A DNA stretch of 64,000 nucleotides from CALLVY01 sp937899855 (lineage in GTDB: Bacteria; Bacteroidota; Bacteroidia; Chitinophagales; Saprospiraceae): the NCBI GenBank assembly GCA_039820405.1, contig JBCBQC010000023.1:1-64000 (forward strand), written 5' to 3'. Within the stretch, counting starts at the first letter, position 1. Every line of letters starts with the position of its first letter. The notes beneath the pieces were generated by a model that was not told where the DNA came from, searched no databases, and worked only from the letters and a program-made list of their open reading frames with translations. Positions 42,562 through 52,551 of the stretch are shown here, one piece after another. The position numbers and the translations under genes are program-made.

Positions 42562-44964
42562 ATGTACCAACGCTTTGTACCTTTCTCCTGCTCCAAACTG
42601 GGACTCCTCTTTTGTAGCGTCCTGATACACAGCACCGTCCTCTTCGCCCAGACGCCCACCCAGGACATTCGCGGCACCATCGTCGATGCGGATACCCAAA
42701 TTCCGCTCATCGGCGCCAGCGTGGTCCTACTCGGCAGCGAGCCCCTGCGTGGCGCTACTACCGATCTCGACGGCCAGTTTAAGATCACGGGCGTTCCCGT
42801 GGGGCGGCAGGACCTCCAGGTCACCTACCTGGGTTACGACCCCGTCAACCTCCAAAGTATCCAGCTTACCTCGGGCAAAGAATTGGTCCTCCAAATCGAG
42901 ATGCTCGAATCGACCATCTCGATGGAGGAAGTCGTGGTAAGGGCCCAACTGGATAAGTCCGAGACCTTGAACGAGATGGCGACCGTCAGTGCTCGTTCCT
43001 TTTCCGTGGAAGAGACGGCGCGCTACGCTTCGAGTTTTAACGACCCCGCCCGGATGGCCAAAAACTACGCGGGGGTATCCGGGGGTGGAGACGACCTACT
43101 CAATGAGATCGTCGTCCGTGGCAATTCGCCCCGTGGGGTACACTGGCGCTTGGAAGGCATCGAAATTCCCAATCCCAATCACTTTGGTGCGATGGGCAGT
43201 ACCGGTGGGGGCATCAGTATGCTGAGTAGCAGCACCCTAGCCAATTCCGATTTTTATACCGGTGCCTTTCCCTCCGAATTTGGCAATGCCCTCTCGGGGG
43301 TGTTTGACCTCAACCTGCGCAAGGGCAACAACGAAAAGCGGGAATACGCTTTTATGGTCGGTCTTTTGGGACTGGAAGCCGCCCTCGAAGGCCCCTTTCA
43401 CAGGGGCGGTAAATCCTCCTACCTCATCAATTACCGCTACTCCACCCTTTCGGCGCTGGGAGCGGTGGGTATCGACGTGGTGGGCGACGTTTTTCCAAGC
43501 TATCAAGACCTCTCCTTCAAATTGCATTTGCCCACCCGCAAAGCCGGCGTCTTTGCCCTCTTTGGTTTGGGGGGAAATAATGTAGCTAGCTTTGAACCCG
43601 CCGCGGACAGTACCCGCTGGGACGAAAATTTTGGCAATTTTGGCTTTATCGAAAAACAGCACATCGGAACGATCGGTCTGTCGCACCGGATCGTGCTATC
43701 GGAACGCAGCTATTTGCGGACGGTGGTGGTGGGCTCCGTCGACGATACCGAGCAAGAATACTACGAGCTGGACCCGGACGCCGACTACGACAAGGTGGTG
43801 GCTGATCAGGGGCGTTACTCCAACAATACCTACCGCTTGTCCAGCACTTACAACCACAAGTTCAACGCCCGTCATACCCTACGTACCGGCCTCATCATCA
43901 GCCAGATGGAGTACGACCTCAAGTCGGAATACTTCAACGAAGAAGACCAAACCTTTTACACCCTTTTTGACAGCGACGGCCAGGCCCAACTCTACCAGGC
44001 CTTCGCCCACTGGAAGTACCGCCTCAGCAATGCCGTGACCTTCAACAGTGGCTTGCACTACACCTACTTTGGCCTCAATGGCCGACAGTCGATCGAGCCC
44101 CGGGCGGCGGTACAGTGGCGCTTTGCCCCTCGGCAGCGCCTCAGTGGCTCGGTGGGCCTCCACAGCAAGCCCGAACACCTGTCCTTTTACCTACTCGAAG
44201 AGACGGCGAGCGGCAGCGAACGGACGACGCCCAATCGGGATATGGCCTTTATCAAGGCGATGCACGCCGTGCTCGGCTACGACTGGCAGTGGAGCGATCA
44301 GATCCGCCTCAAGGCCGAGGCGTACTACCAACGGCTCTACGACGTCCCCGTCGTCAACGACCCCAATAGTACCGGCTCGTTGCTCAACGCGGCCTCCATC
44401 TGGGACATCACCGGGGCGGGCAACGTGGTCAGCGAAGGGACGGGCTTTAACTACGGGATTGATTTGACCCTGGAAAAATTCTTTTCCGACAATTACTACT
44501 TTCTCTTTACCGGTTCGCTCTTCCAATCCAAGTATACTCCCCTGACCGGTGAGACCTACAGCACGCGCTACGATGCGGGCTACCAACTCAACTTGTTGGG
44601 GGGAAAGGAATTTAAGGTGGGAAAAAACAAGCAGAACATCGTCGGGATCAATAGCAAGTTCTTACTCGCCGGCGGCAATCGCCAGACGCCCATCGACCTG
44701 GACGCCTCGCGCCTGGAGGGAAGGACCGTTCGCCTCGATGACCAGCCCTTTGCCGAGCAATTGCCCGGTTATTACCGCTTCGACCTTGGGGTGAGCTACA
44801 AAATCAATAAGCAGAATCTGACGCACAGCATCAGTTTGGACGTCCAAAACGTCACCAATCGGCTGAACACCTTTTTCACCTTTTTCGATGGCGATCGGGG
44901 AAACGTACGCACCGTTTACCAAACCGGACTGTTTCCCGTTTTCAATTACCGCATCGAGTTCTGA
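42562..44964 (+). CDS. TonB-dependent receptor with carboxypeptidase-like N-terminal domain
   Basis: An 800-residue outer-membrane receptor. The signal peptide is followed by a CarboxypepD_reg-like domain (about residues 35-115: IRGTIVDADTQIPLIGASVV, TYLGYDPV), then the plug domain (MATVSARSFSVEETARYAS, VSGGGDDLLNEIVVRGNSPR) and a 22-strand-type barrel ending in FNYRIEF with a terminal Phe. It takes up an unknown ligand with TonB/ExbBD energy. The ATG at 42562 is chosen over an in-frame TTG at 42538. It has no SusD partner, unlike the SusC at 58.8 kb. A propeller sensor kinase and LytTR regulator follow on the same strand. Confidence 0.9.
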   Translation: MYQRFVPFSCSKLGLLFCSVLIHSTVLFAQTPTQDIRGTIVDADTQIPLIGASVVLLGSEPLRGATTDLDGQFKITGVPVGRQDLQVTYLGYDPVNLQSIQLTSGKELVLQIEMLESTISMEEVVVRAQLDKSETLNEMATVSARSFSVEETARYASSFNDPARMAKNYAGVSGGGDDLLNEIVVRGNSPRGVHWRLEGIEIPNPNHFGAMGSTGGGISMLSSSTLANSDFYTGAFPSEFGNALSGVFDLNLRKGNNEKREYAFMVGLLGLEAALEGPFHRGGKSSYLINYRYSTLSALGAVGIDVVGDVFPSYQDLSFKLHLPTRKAGVFALFGLGGNNVASFEPAADSTRWDENFGNFGFIEKQHIGTIGLSHRIVLSERSYLRTVVVGSVDDTEQEYYELDPDADYDKVVADQGRYSNNTYRLSSTYNHKFNARHTLRTGLIISQMEYDLKSEYFNEEDQTFYTLFDSDGQAQLYQAFAHWKYRLSNAVTFNSGLHYTYFGLNGRQSIEPRAAVQWRFAPRQRLSGSVGLHSKPEHLSFYLLEETASGSERTTPNRDMAFIKAMHAVLGYDWQWSDQIRLKAEAYYQRLYDVPVVNDPNSTGSLLNAASIWDITGAGNVVSEGTGFNYGIDLTLEKFFSDNYYFLFTGSLFQSKYTPLTGETYSTRYDAGYQLNLLGGKEFKVGKNKQNIVGINSKFLLAGGNRQTPIDLDASRLEGRTVRLDDQPFAEQLPGYYRFDLGVSYKINKQNLTHSISLDVQNVTNRLNTFFTFFDGDRGNVRTVYQTGLFPVFNYRIEF

Positions 44965-45078
44965 GGCCAGCTTGTCGGATGGTGACCAAGTTGGGGAAGA
45001 TGCCCCCGACCGTTCTGTTAAAAAGGGGGGATTGCTAGCAAGATTGGGGCAAACTTAGTACTTTGATCGGGAAGAGGA

Positions 45079-48000
45079 TTGCTAAGCTCCCAACTGGTGA
45101 AAAACTATTCCGTATCGCTCCGTTTCCATCTCCTTCGTTGCGCACTCGTCATCGGGTGTGGGCTGTGCTTCTTGGTCGGAATGGCCCAGCAGCCTACCCT
45201 CAAAAGCTTTGGTCCCGGGGAGGGCCTGCCCAGTTCCCACATTTACCGTACCTACCAAGACCGCGAGGGCTACCTGTGGGTCAGTACCGACAAGGGGCTC
45301 GCCCGCTTTGATGGCTACCGCTTTGAGGTGTACTCCGTGCGGGATGGGCTGCCCAACAACGAGGTATGGGGGGTGGCGGAGGATCAAAAGGGCCGGGTTT
45401 GGATCAATACTTTTGACCGGCTGGTGTACTGGCAGGACGGCCACATTCACGAATTTCCCAGCCCCCTGGGCGAGCGGGAAAAAACCATCATCCAGCACGA
45501 AATTGTTCAGGACAGCCTGCACTTCGTCTTTCTGGACCTCAACCACGAGGAGTACTACCAACTCGACGAGCGGGACAGCATTCGACGGATTGATTTAAAG
45601 AGAATTCCCACTCGCTTGGAGCTCCCGGTCGGGCAGCGCGCTCGGGGCCAACAATGGAGCGCAAGCGCACGGTACTTTCGCTACCGCGACCAGGGCCTCC
45701 ACTACAAAGTTCGCACCTTCGGGTTGGACCTGCCGACGGAGAGAGATAAACGCTACGCGACCGGCCCCTCCACCCTCAATCTGGGGATCATCCAACTCTG
45801 GCATTTTGATACCGACCGGGCCGACCAACTGCTTTTTAGCAATTATGGCGCCCTGAGCGTTCGGGGCGACACGGCCTTTCCCCAGGCCTGGACGGACCTT
45901 CTCGGGCGCGACATCACGCCCTTTCAGATCACCCAGTTTACCAAAGACCGCTTCCTCATCAGCTCCCTACAGGGTGCGGTGGTGGTGGATCAGGACCTGC
46001 GGTACCGTGAGGAGTTTGCCTTTTTGGAAGATCACGTCGTCAATCACATCCTGATGGACCGGCAGGGAAATTATTGGATTGCTACCAATAACCGCCTGTA
46101 CCTGCTTACCGCCAGCGCTACCCAAAGTACCACCCTCTCCGCCCAGGATTTCCTCAATGGCGACGAACCCACTACCCTGGCCCGCGATGATCGGGGGGGC
46201 ATCTGGGTGGGGACCTTTCGAGGGGATCTGTACCGCTACGAAGCGGGGCGGATGGTGTACAAAACCAGTGCGGGTGCCCCCATCCGGCGCTTGCTGTTTA
46301 CGCAGGGGCGGGAGATTTTACTGGGGGGCGATTGGGGCTGGCACCTCATCCCCCCGTCGATGCTTGATGAGCAGCCCATTCCCCCGGACCAGCTCGACCG
46401 TTACAACTGGCACGAAATCCGTTTTCCCCGCCCCCCCTTCCCCGCCTCCGTCACGAGCAATCCCATGGGTCTCAAAGACGTGATCCGCGGCACGGGCGGA
46501 GAACTGTGGTATACTTCCCACCGCGGATTTTTCCATTTCGATCCCGTCGAGGGCTTTCAGCAAATCGACGAAGTACGCTCCTACCATTTGTGTCGGGATA
46601 GCGAAGCAAGAATTTGGGTGGCACGCACGAGTGGCCTGGCCGTCTTTGCGGACAAAAAGCTGGTCGACCTCGGGCTGGAACATCCCGTTTTTACCTCCCC
46701 CATCAACGACCTCGAAGCCGATCGGGACGGAGGGCTGTGGCTGGCAACCAACGGACTGGGGCTGTACCGCTACGAGGCGGGCCAGATCGATACGATCCAC
46801 GAGGTACAGGACGAGATTATCAACGGGCTGGTGTGGGGACGGGATCGGGAACTCTGGGTACTATCCAATCGGGGCCTGGGGCAGCTCCGGGTACGGAAAA
46901 CGACTCCCTTCCGCTACGAATACCGTCGCTGGAGCACCGTCCACGGACTGGCTTCCAGTGAGGTCAATGACCTCTTGTTGGTGGACGACAAAATTTACGC
47001 CGCTACCAAAGAAGGATTGAGCATTTTACCCCAACGGCCCACCGGAGAACACTCGTCCCAACCCGAACTCCGATTGCGTTCGGTGCTGATCAACAACCGA
47101 GCCGTCCCACTGGCCGCCGAATACCAACTCCATCACTGGCAAAATAACCTCAAACTACGTTACGTCGCCCTGTCCTTCAAGAGTTTGGGGCGTCTCGAAT
47201 ACGACTACCGACTGGAAGGGATCGACAGCACTTGGCAACGTACGACGGCCCTGGAACTCAACTACCCCGCCCTGGCGCCGGGCGACTATCCGCTGTCCAT
47301 CCGGGCCCGCGACATCGACCGGGGGACGGAGTCGGACATCCAACGGATTCGCTTTCGCATCCAACCGCCCTGGTGGCAAACCTGGTGGTTTCGAAGCCTG
47401 ATGGTGCTGGCGACGGCGGGGCTTTTCCTGCTGATCCTCGGCTGGCGTACCCGCACGGTCGAGCGCCGGGCGGAGGCCCGCAACCAGATCAATCAGAAGA
47501 TGGCCGAATTGGAATTGCGGGCCCTGCAGGCGCAGATGAATCCGCATTTCGTCTTCAATGCCCTCCAAGCGATTCAGGATTTTATTTTCAACAAGAGCGA
47601 ACTGGTTGCCAATCAGTATCTCGTCAAGTTCAGTCGATTGATGCGTTTATTTTTGGAATCCTCAAAAGAGAGTTATATTTCGCTCGCCGATGAGTTGGAA
47701 TTGCTCCGGCTGTACATCGACCTGGAGCGGATGCGATTTGGCGATCAGTTTGATTACGACATCGAGGTGGATCCCGACTTGTTGAGCGACAGCATCGAAA
47801 TGCCCTCGATGATCTTGCAGCCCTTTGTGGAAAATGCCATCAACCACGGCCTGCGCTACAAATCGGAGCCGGGTCACTTGTGGGTGCGCATCCTACGGGA
47901 AGGGACACTGCTCCAGTGCCAGGTGGAGGATGACGGCGTGGGTCGGGAGCGGGCGCGCCTCCTGCGGGAACGCTCGTACAAAGGACACAAGTCGCGTGGT

Positions 48001-48144
48001 AGCCAGTTGGTAGAGGAACGGCGACGCATTCTGGAGGTGGTGGATCAATCCCCCATCGACATTCAAATCACCGACCTCAAAGACCCAGACGGGGTGGGGC
48101 GTGGCACCATCGTTAACATCAGTATCCGCTACGCATTAAACTAG
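45079..48144 (+). CDS. Propeller-type LytS sensor histidine kinase (Reg_prop, Y_Y_Y, His_kinase)
   Basis: A membrane sensor of about 1021 residues. A signal peptide (CALVIGCGLCFLVGMAQ) leads to two seven-bladed Reg_prop propellers (about residues 45-690, typical blades YQDREGYLWVSTDKGLARFD, DDRGGIWVGTFRGDLYRYEA, DRDGGLWLATNGLGLYRYEA). A Y_Y_Y domain (about 700-770) and one membrane helix (SLMVLATAGLFLLILGW) follow, then the LytS kinase with H823 in MNPHFVFNALQ and an ATPase motif FVENAINHGLRYK. The start is unsure: TTG at 45079 or GTG at 45097 both give a good signal peptide. Its LytTR partner begins 46 bases downstream. Confidence 0.9.
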   Translation: MLSSQLVKNYSVSLRFHLLRCALVIGCGLCFLVGMAQQPTLKSFGPGEGLPSSHIYRTYQDREGYLWVSTDKGLARFDGYRFEVYSVRDGLPNNEVWGVAEDQKGRVWINTFDRLVYWQDGHIHEFPSPLGEREKTIIQHEIVQDSLHFVFLDLNHEEYYQLDERDSIRRIDLKRIPTRLELPVGQRARGQQWSASARYFRYRDQGLHYKVRTFGLDLPTERDKRYATGPSTLNLGIIQLWHFDTDRADQLLFSNYGALSVRGDTAFPQAWTDLLGRDITPFQITQFTKDRFLISSLQGAVVVDQDLRYREEFAFLEDHVVNHILMDRQGNYWIATNNRLYLLTASATQSTTLSAQDFLNGDEPTTLARDDRGGIWVGTFRGDLYRYEAGRMVYKTSAGAPIRRLLFTQGREILLGGDWGWHLIPPSMLDEQPIPPDQLDRYNWHEIRFPRPPFPASVTSNPMGLKDVIRGTGGELWYTSHRGFFHFDPVEGFQQIDEVRSYHLCRDSEARIWVARTSGLAVFADKKLVDLGLEHPVFTSPINDLEADRDGGLWLATNGLGLYRYEAGQIDTIHEVQDEIINGLVWGRDRELWVLSNRGLGQLRVRKTTPFRYEYRRWSTVHGLASSEVNDLLLVDDKIYAATKEGLSILPQRPTGEHSSQPELRLRSVLINNRAVPLAAEYQLHHWQNNLKLRYVALSFKSLGRLEYDYRLEGIDSTWQRTTALELNYPALAPGDYPLSIRARDIDRGTESDIQRIRFRIQPPWWQTWWFRSLMVLATAGLFLLILGWRTRTVERRAEARNQINQKMAELELRALQAQMNPHFVFNALQAIQDFIFNKSELVANQYLVKFSRLMRLFLESSKESYISLADELELLRLYIDLERMRFGDQFDYDIEVDPDLLSDSIEMPSMILQPFVENAINHGLRYKSEPGHLWVRILREGTLLQCQVEDDGVGRERARLLRERSYKGHKSRGSQLVEERRRILEVVDQSPIDIQITDLKDPDGVGRGTIVNISIRYALN

Positions 48145-48190
48145 GGGGTAAGCAGGACCGTTTTCGGATACCCCCCAATCACAGTGAAAT

Positions 48191-48976
48191 ATGAACAGTA
48201 GTTCCCTGACCACGCTCATCGTCGACGATGAGCCCAAAAGCCGCAACCTCATCGCCACCATCCTGGCCAAGTACTGCCCCCGGGTCGAGCTGCTGGGTGC
48301 CGTGGGCAATATTGAGGATGCTTACGCAATGATCCAAAAACGAGCGCCGCAGTTGCTTCTCCTCGACATCGAAATGCCACACGGCAGTGGTTTTGATTTG
48401 CTCCGCCGGCTGGACCGCAGCGACTTTGAGGTCGTCTTCGTCACCGGCTTTGATCATTACGCGCTCCAGGCCATCAAATTTCACGCGCTCGACTACCTAC
48501 TCAAGCCCATCGACGCACTCGAGCTGATGGAAGCGGTCGAAAAGGCTCGACAAAATTGGGAGGGAAAGCGGGACCGCGAGCGCTTACAGCAACTCCTGCT
48601 CAACCTCAAAGAACCCGACCCCAGCAGCCACCAATTGGCCATTCCCACCATCGACGGGCGCGAGTACGTACCGGTCCAGCACATCCTCTACTGCACGGCC
48701 GATGGCAGCTACACCTCCTTCACCCTCATCGGGGGGCGGCAACTGATTTCTTCCAAAAATTTGGGGGAATACGAAAAGATTTTACCCGGCATCAACGAGC
48801 GTTTGCACCACTGTTTTTTCCGGGTCCACCACCGCTACTTGGTCAACCTTTCCTTTATCCAAAAATACAACCGCAAGGATAATTTTATCCAGATGGAAGA
48901 CCAGTCCAACATCAGTATCGCCCACCGCCGCAAAGCAAAGTTTCAAAAAATACTCAAAGAACTCAATCTTTACTAA
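48191..48976 (+). CDS. LytTR-family response regulator (partner of the propeller kinase)
   Basis: A 261-residue regulator. The receiver domain (about 1-125) has VDDE, acceptor D59 in LLLLDIEMPHGSG, and LLKPID with the conserved Lys. A short linker leads to a LytTR DNA-binding domain (about 155-258: LYCTADGSYTSFTLIGGRQL, FFRVHHRYLVNLSFIQKY, ISIAHRRKAKFQKIL). It is co-transcribed with the propeller kinase (46-base gap). The upstream TonB receptor, on the same strand, is a plausible regulated gene, but no binding site was recognised. Confidence 0.93.
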   Translation: MNSSSLTTLIVDDEPKSRNLIATILAKYCPRVELLGAVGNIEDAYAMIQKRAPQLLLLDIEMPHGSGFDLLRRLDRSDFEVVFVTGFDHYALQAIKFHALDYLLKPIDALELMEAVEKARQNWEGKRDRERLQQLLLNLKEPDPSSHQLAIPTIDGREYVPVQHILYCTADGSYTSFTLIGGRQLISSKNLGEYEKILPGINERLHHCFFRVHHRYLVNLSFIQKYNRKDNFIQMEDQSNISIAHRRKAKFQKILKELNLY

Positions 48977-49102
48977 TCCGCTCATTTCCAATAATTTAAA
49001 CGATCACAAATCGGTACTCCAAGCGGTTTCCTAGGGGTTCCTCCGCCGTCTTTTTGGAGTGGGATACCAACCTTCGCAAAAAAGGGACGCCTCTTTGGGA
49101 AT

Positions 49103-51598
49103 ATGAAAACGAACCTAAGCGCCCTTCTTCTAAGCTGCCTTTTTTTGAGTTCCGCCTCCCTTTTTGGCCAGTCGCCCGAGTCCCTGCGAATCGCGGCCAT
49201 CGAGGTGGTGGGCAATCGCCACAGCGAGTCCTCCGCCATCATCGCCCAATCGGGCTTGCGGGTGGGATCCTCGATTTTTATTCCCGGGGATCAGCTCAGT
49301 CAGGCGGTGGTGGCTTTGTGGAAAATGAAACTATTCCGCGATGTCCAAATCTTTCAGACGCGTCGGGAAGCGGGAGCGGTTGATCTCCAGATCGTCGTCG
49401 AGGAAGCGGACCGACTGGGGCAGTTTCGGATCCACGGTGTCAAGCGATCCCAAGTGGAGGACCTCCGCCAACTGTTGAGCCCCTGGCTGCCTTCCGGCAC
49501 CGTGCTCAGCGCCCACCAGGAGCGACGTAGCAAGGTGGCCTTGCTCGATTATTTTCGCGAGCGGGGCTACGCCGAAGCGCAGGTAAGCCTACGGCGGACG
49601 CCCAGCCTACGGCGGGCCCACACCGTCGACTTGAGCTTTAGCGTGGTACCGGGGCCGCGCAGCACCATTCGACAGCTACACCTCAACGGCAACCGGGTCC
49701 TGTCCGACCGTCAGATTCGCCGGCGCTTGCGGACCAAGCAGCAACGCTGGCCCTGGCAAAACGCCCGGATCGATGAGGCACGGATGGCGGCCGATCGCGA
49801 GCGCTTGTTGCAAAGCTACCGGCAACTGGGCTACCGCGATGTCCGCCTGAGTCAGGACAGCCTGTGGCGCAATGCGAAGGGCGAGTGGGAATGGGCGCTG
49901 CACATCGAAGAGGGGCAACGTTTTTACCTGGGGCAGTTGAGCTGGCGGGGCCACGGGCTCTACTCCAGCGCCACCCTGGCCGAGGTACTGGGCTTTCGCA
50001 GCGGTGACGTTTACGATGCCGAACTGCTCCAAAGCCGCCTCCAGTTTAGCCCCGACGGACGCGACATCGCCGCCCTTTACCTCGACCGGGGCTACCTCTT
50101 CTTTCGGATCGAGGCCGTCGAGACGGCCATTCGCGATTCGATTATCGATCTGGAAATCCGCATCCACGAAGGCCCCGTAGCTACCGTCAACCAAGTCATC
50201 ATCCGCGGCAACGACCGGACCAACGAGGCGGTCATCCGTCGGGAATTGCGCACCCAACCCGGCGATCGTTTTAGCCGGGCCGACATCATTCGTTCCCAAC
50301 GCGAGTTGATCAATTTGGGCTATTTCAATCCCGAGCGCCTGCGGGTCAACACACCGGTGGACCCGGAGCAGGGAACCGTCGATATCGAGTACATCGTGGA
50401 GGAGAAAAACGCCGACCAGCTCGAACTGGCGGCGAGTTGGGCGGGCGCCGACATTGGTCTGACGGGGACCCTGGGGCTGGGCTTTAATAATTTTTCGCTG
50501 CGTAATTTTTTCGATTTTTCCACCTGGAATCCCCTTCCTACCGGCGATGGCCAGCAACTGTCGCTGCGGGTCCAGAGCAATGGGCGCGACTACCAATCCT
50601 ACAACCTGGCCTTTACCGAACCCTGGCTGGGGGGTAAAAAACCGCGCTCCCTCTCTTTCGCCCTGTTTTACAATTTGGACCAGGAGGACGGATTCTCCGA
50701 AACCTCCAACGAACGCTTCGCCCTCTGGGGGGCCAGCCTAAGTCTGGGCCAACGCACCCCCTGGCTGAACGGTACCGTGGTGGCCACGACGACGCTCAAA
50801 GCCCAACGCTACCAATTGCGCAATTGGGGGGATGAATTTTTCCAGACCGACGCTGGAGAACACATTCGCAACGGTACCTTTAATAAGATTAGCCTCCAGC
50901 AAACCCTGGCCCGCAATACCCTCAACCATCCCTTTTTCCCCACCTCGGGGGCCCGGCTTTCGCTTTCCGGCGAATTTACCCTCCCCTACTCCTGGTGGCG
51001 GTCCTCGGAAGGCCAAAGCGAGTCGACGCCCGCGGAGGCGTACCGCTGGATCGAGTACTATAAGTTGCGTTTTGACGCCACCTGGTACCACCAGGTCGTG
51101 GGCAAGCTGGTGTTCAAGGCCAGCGCCAAAATGGGCTACCTCGGCAAGTACCGATCGGGGCAGGGCTATTCCCCCTTCGAGCGCTTCCAATTGGGGGGCG
51201 ACGGACTGGGGGGGCTGAATAATGTATACACCGGCGCCGACCTGATCGCGCTGCGGGGCTACGCCGTGGAGGACCTCGAAAACAACCTACGCGACGGGGC
51301 GGTAGTGGCCAATCCACTCTTCCAAAAGCTCACCGCCGAGTTGCGCTATCCCCTCCTTACCAACCCCAACGCCCAAATTTACAGTCTACTCTTTGTGGAG
51401 GCGGGCAACAGCTGGCAATCGCTGGCCGATTACCGTCCCTTCGATCTCAAGCGGTCGGTGGGAGTGGGCCTACGGGCCCAGGTGCCCATGCTCGGCATTA
51501 TTGGATTCGACTACGGCCTTGGGATCGACAAGGCGGGAGCGGCGACCTGGAAAAACTACGGTCGCCTGAGCCTGATCTTTGGTTTCGAGCCAGATTGA
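49103..51598 (+). CDS. BamA-like outer-membrane assembly protein (five POTRA domains)
   Basis: An 831-residue Omp85-family protein. A signal peptide (LLLSCLFLSSASLFGQ) precedes five POTRA domains at about residues 27-103, 104-186, 187-278, 279-365 and 366-443 (typical starts are IAAIEVVGNRHSESSAI, IRQLHLNGNRVLSDRQI and VNQVIIRGNDRTNEAVI). A 16-strand-type barrel follows, with FFPTSGARLSLSGEF and the lid-loop region around ALRGYAVEDL. Five POTRAs fit BamA, the insertase of outer-membrane proteins, rather than TamA. The C-terminus (LSLIFGFEPD) extends past the usual terminal Phe. Whether this is the main BamA or a paralogue cannot be told from one window. Confidence 0.9.
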   Translation: MKTNLSALLLSCLFLSSASLFGQSPESLRIAAIEVVGNRHSESSAIIAQSGLRVGSSIFIPGDQLSQAVVALWKMKLFRDVQIFQTRREAGAVDLQIVVEEADRLGQFRIHGVKRSQVEDLRQLLSPWLPSGTVLSAHQERRSKVALLDYFRERGYAEAQVSLRRTPSLRRAHTVDLSFSVVPGPRSTIRQLHLNGNRVLSDRQIRRRLRTKQQRWPWQNARIDEARMAADRERLLQSYRQLGYRDVRLSQDSLWRNAKGEWEWALHIEEGQRFYLGQLSWRGHGLYSSATLAEVLGFRSGDVYDAELLQSRLQFSPDGRDIAALYLDRGYLFFRIEAVETAIRDSIIDLEIRIHEGPVATVNQVIIRGNDRTNEAVIRRELRTQPGDRFSRADIIRSQRELINLGYFNPERLRVNTPVDPEQGTVDIEYIVEEKNADQLELAASWAGADIGLTGTLGLGFNNFSLRNFFDFSTWNPLPTGDGQQLSLRVQSNGRDYQSYNLAFTEPWLGGKKPRSLSFALFYNLDQEDGFSETSNERFALWGASLSLGQRTPWLNGTVVATTTLKAQRYQLRNWGDEFFQTDAGEHIRNGTFNKISLQQTLARNTLNHPFFPTSGARLSLSGEFTLPYSWWRSSEGQSESTPAEAYRWIEYYKLRFDATWYHQVVGKLVFKASAKMGYLGKYRSGQGYSPFERFQLGGDGLGGLNNVYTGADLIALRGYAVEDLENNLRDGAVVANPLFQKLTAELRYPLLTNPNAQIYSLLFVEAGNSWQSLADYRPFDLKRSVGVGLRAQVPMLGIIGFDYGLGIDKAGAATWKNYGRLSLIFGFEPD

Positions 51599-51626
51599 GA
51601 ACTATCCAAGTACTTCCCTACATTTG
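51595..51626 (+). promoter_or_regulatory. Promoter of the small outer-membrane protein gene
   Basis: TTG (51595-51597), a 21-base spacer and TACATTTG (51619-51626) match the Bacteroidota -33/-7 consensus well. The -33 element overlaps the stop codon of the BamA-like gene. The leader is about 29 bases. Confidence 0.62.
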
Positions 51627-51661
51627 CACATTTCTTTTAACAACACATAAAATTTCAAACT

Positions 51662-52237
51662 ATGAAAAATCATAGGTATCGGATCGTAATTGCTGTACTG
51701 GCCCTGATGCTGGCCGGCCTCTCTCCCAATGACCTCAGGGCCCAGGAGCTCTCACCGGGGCACCGGGAAATTGGGCTGCGACTCAGCAGTGTCAACAGCT
51801 TTAGCTTAATTTACAATCGCCACAAGGGCGGCAATGTCTACCGACGCTGGCGCTTTGGGGCGGCGGGCCTGGGCCTGTCGAGTACCAGTGGCTCGCAAAG
51901 TTTCAACCTCCAGGCCAGCGTGGCGGTGGGTCGGGAAAAACGCCGCGACATCGGTAAAAATTTCGACTTCGTCTACGGGCTGGAATTCATTGGCAATTTC
52001 AACCTCCAGGCGGGTAACGGCCAGGGCAACCTCTCGCTAAACCCGGGGATTGGTTTTGTCATCGGCTTTCAGTACTACCTCACCAAAGCCTTTTACATCG
52101 GGCTCGAATTGGTCCCCTCCATCACCACTAATTTCCGCATCGACGATCAGGGCCTGCAAGATGCCTTTGGCTTCAACGCGGGCTTCAGTTCTAATGCAGC
52201 GGCCCTGAGGATGGTTTACCGCTTTCAAAAAGCATAG
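51662..52237 (+). CDS. Small outer-membrane beta-barrel protein, unknown function
   Basis: A 191-residue protein with a signal peptide (VIAVLALMLAGLSPNDLRAQ) and amphipathic strands separated by turns (REIGLRLSSVNSFSLIYNR, FDFVYGLEFIGNFNLQAG, NPGIGFVIGFQYYLTKAFYI, AALRMVYRF). This is consistent with an 8-strand barrel. I cannot assign a family. It has its own promoter behind the BamA-like gene and ends before a foldback element and a strong terminator. Confidence 0.75.
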   Translation: MKNHRYRIVIAVLALMLAGLSPNDLRAQELSPGHREIGLRLSSVNSFSLIYNRHKGGNVYRRWRFGAAGLGLSSTSGSQSFNLQASVAVGREKRRDIGKNFDFVYGLEFIGNFNLQAGNGQGNLSLNPGIGFVIGFQYYLTKAFYIGLELVPSITTNFRIDDQGLQDAFGFNAGFSSNAAALRMVYRFQKA

Positions 52238-52249
52238 AATTTTCGTTAG

Positions 52250-52413
52250 TAGAAGCCATCTCAAAATGTTTTTGCCGGCGAGGGAGTGGTCATTTACGTC
52301 CCCACGAGGCGCCAAAACGGAGCATAGCCGTAGCTACGCGACGCTTTTGGCAACGAAGTAGGGGCGAGAATGACCCTGCCGTAGCCCAAAGTATATTTTT
52401 GAGATGACTTCTA
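52250..52413. mobile_element. 164-bp foldback (MITE-like) element
   Basis: The imperfect terminal inverted repeats TAGAAGCCATCTCAAAAT and TAGAAGTCATCTCAAAAAT (right end, reverse strand) bound a 164-base segment. The segment is itself a long imperfect hairpin: GGTCATT/AATGACC (52288-52294 with 52369-52375), CCCC/GGGG, GCCAAAA/TTTTGGC (52311-52317 with 52345-52351), and an apex TAGC-CGTA-GCTA. It has no coding capacity. No clear target-site duplication is seen. The layout is that of a non-autonomous element mobilised in trans. The rest of the gap 52238-52551 is taken by two terminators. Confidence 0.6.
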
Positions 52414-52423
52414 TACACTATTG

Positions 52424-52458
52424 GTGGGGGAGGCCCGGGAGCTTCCCCCACTTTTTTT
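52424..52458 (+). terminator. Intrinsic terminator of the small outer-membrane protein gene
   Basis: The arms GTGGGGGA and TCCCCCAC, extended by weaker pairs, are followed by seven T residues. Confidence 0.8.
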
Positions 52459-52469
52459 GTACCGGCCCC

Positions 52470-52507
52470 AAAAAAAGGACCAGTGGCGGTCGTGTCCGCC
52501 ACTGGTC
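52470..52507 (-). terminator. Intrinsic terminator of the Kazal-repeat gene
   Basis: A perfect 12-bp stem (GACCAGTGGCGG with CCGCCACTGGTC, 6-base loop), followed on the reverse strand by seven T residues. It faces the terminator of the plus-strand gene. Confidence 0.82.
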
Positions 52508-52551
52508 ATTGAAAAATGCTTATTCAGGAGAAAAAATCTAAATTGACCTTA

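Noticed and set aside
44989..45010. Possible terminator after the TonB receptor gene (GTTGGGG with CCCCCGAC)
   Set aside because: The stem is short and interrupted, and no T run follows.
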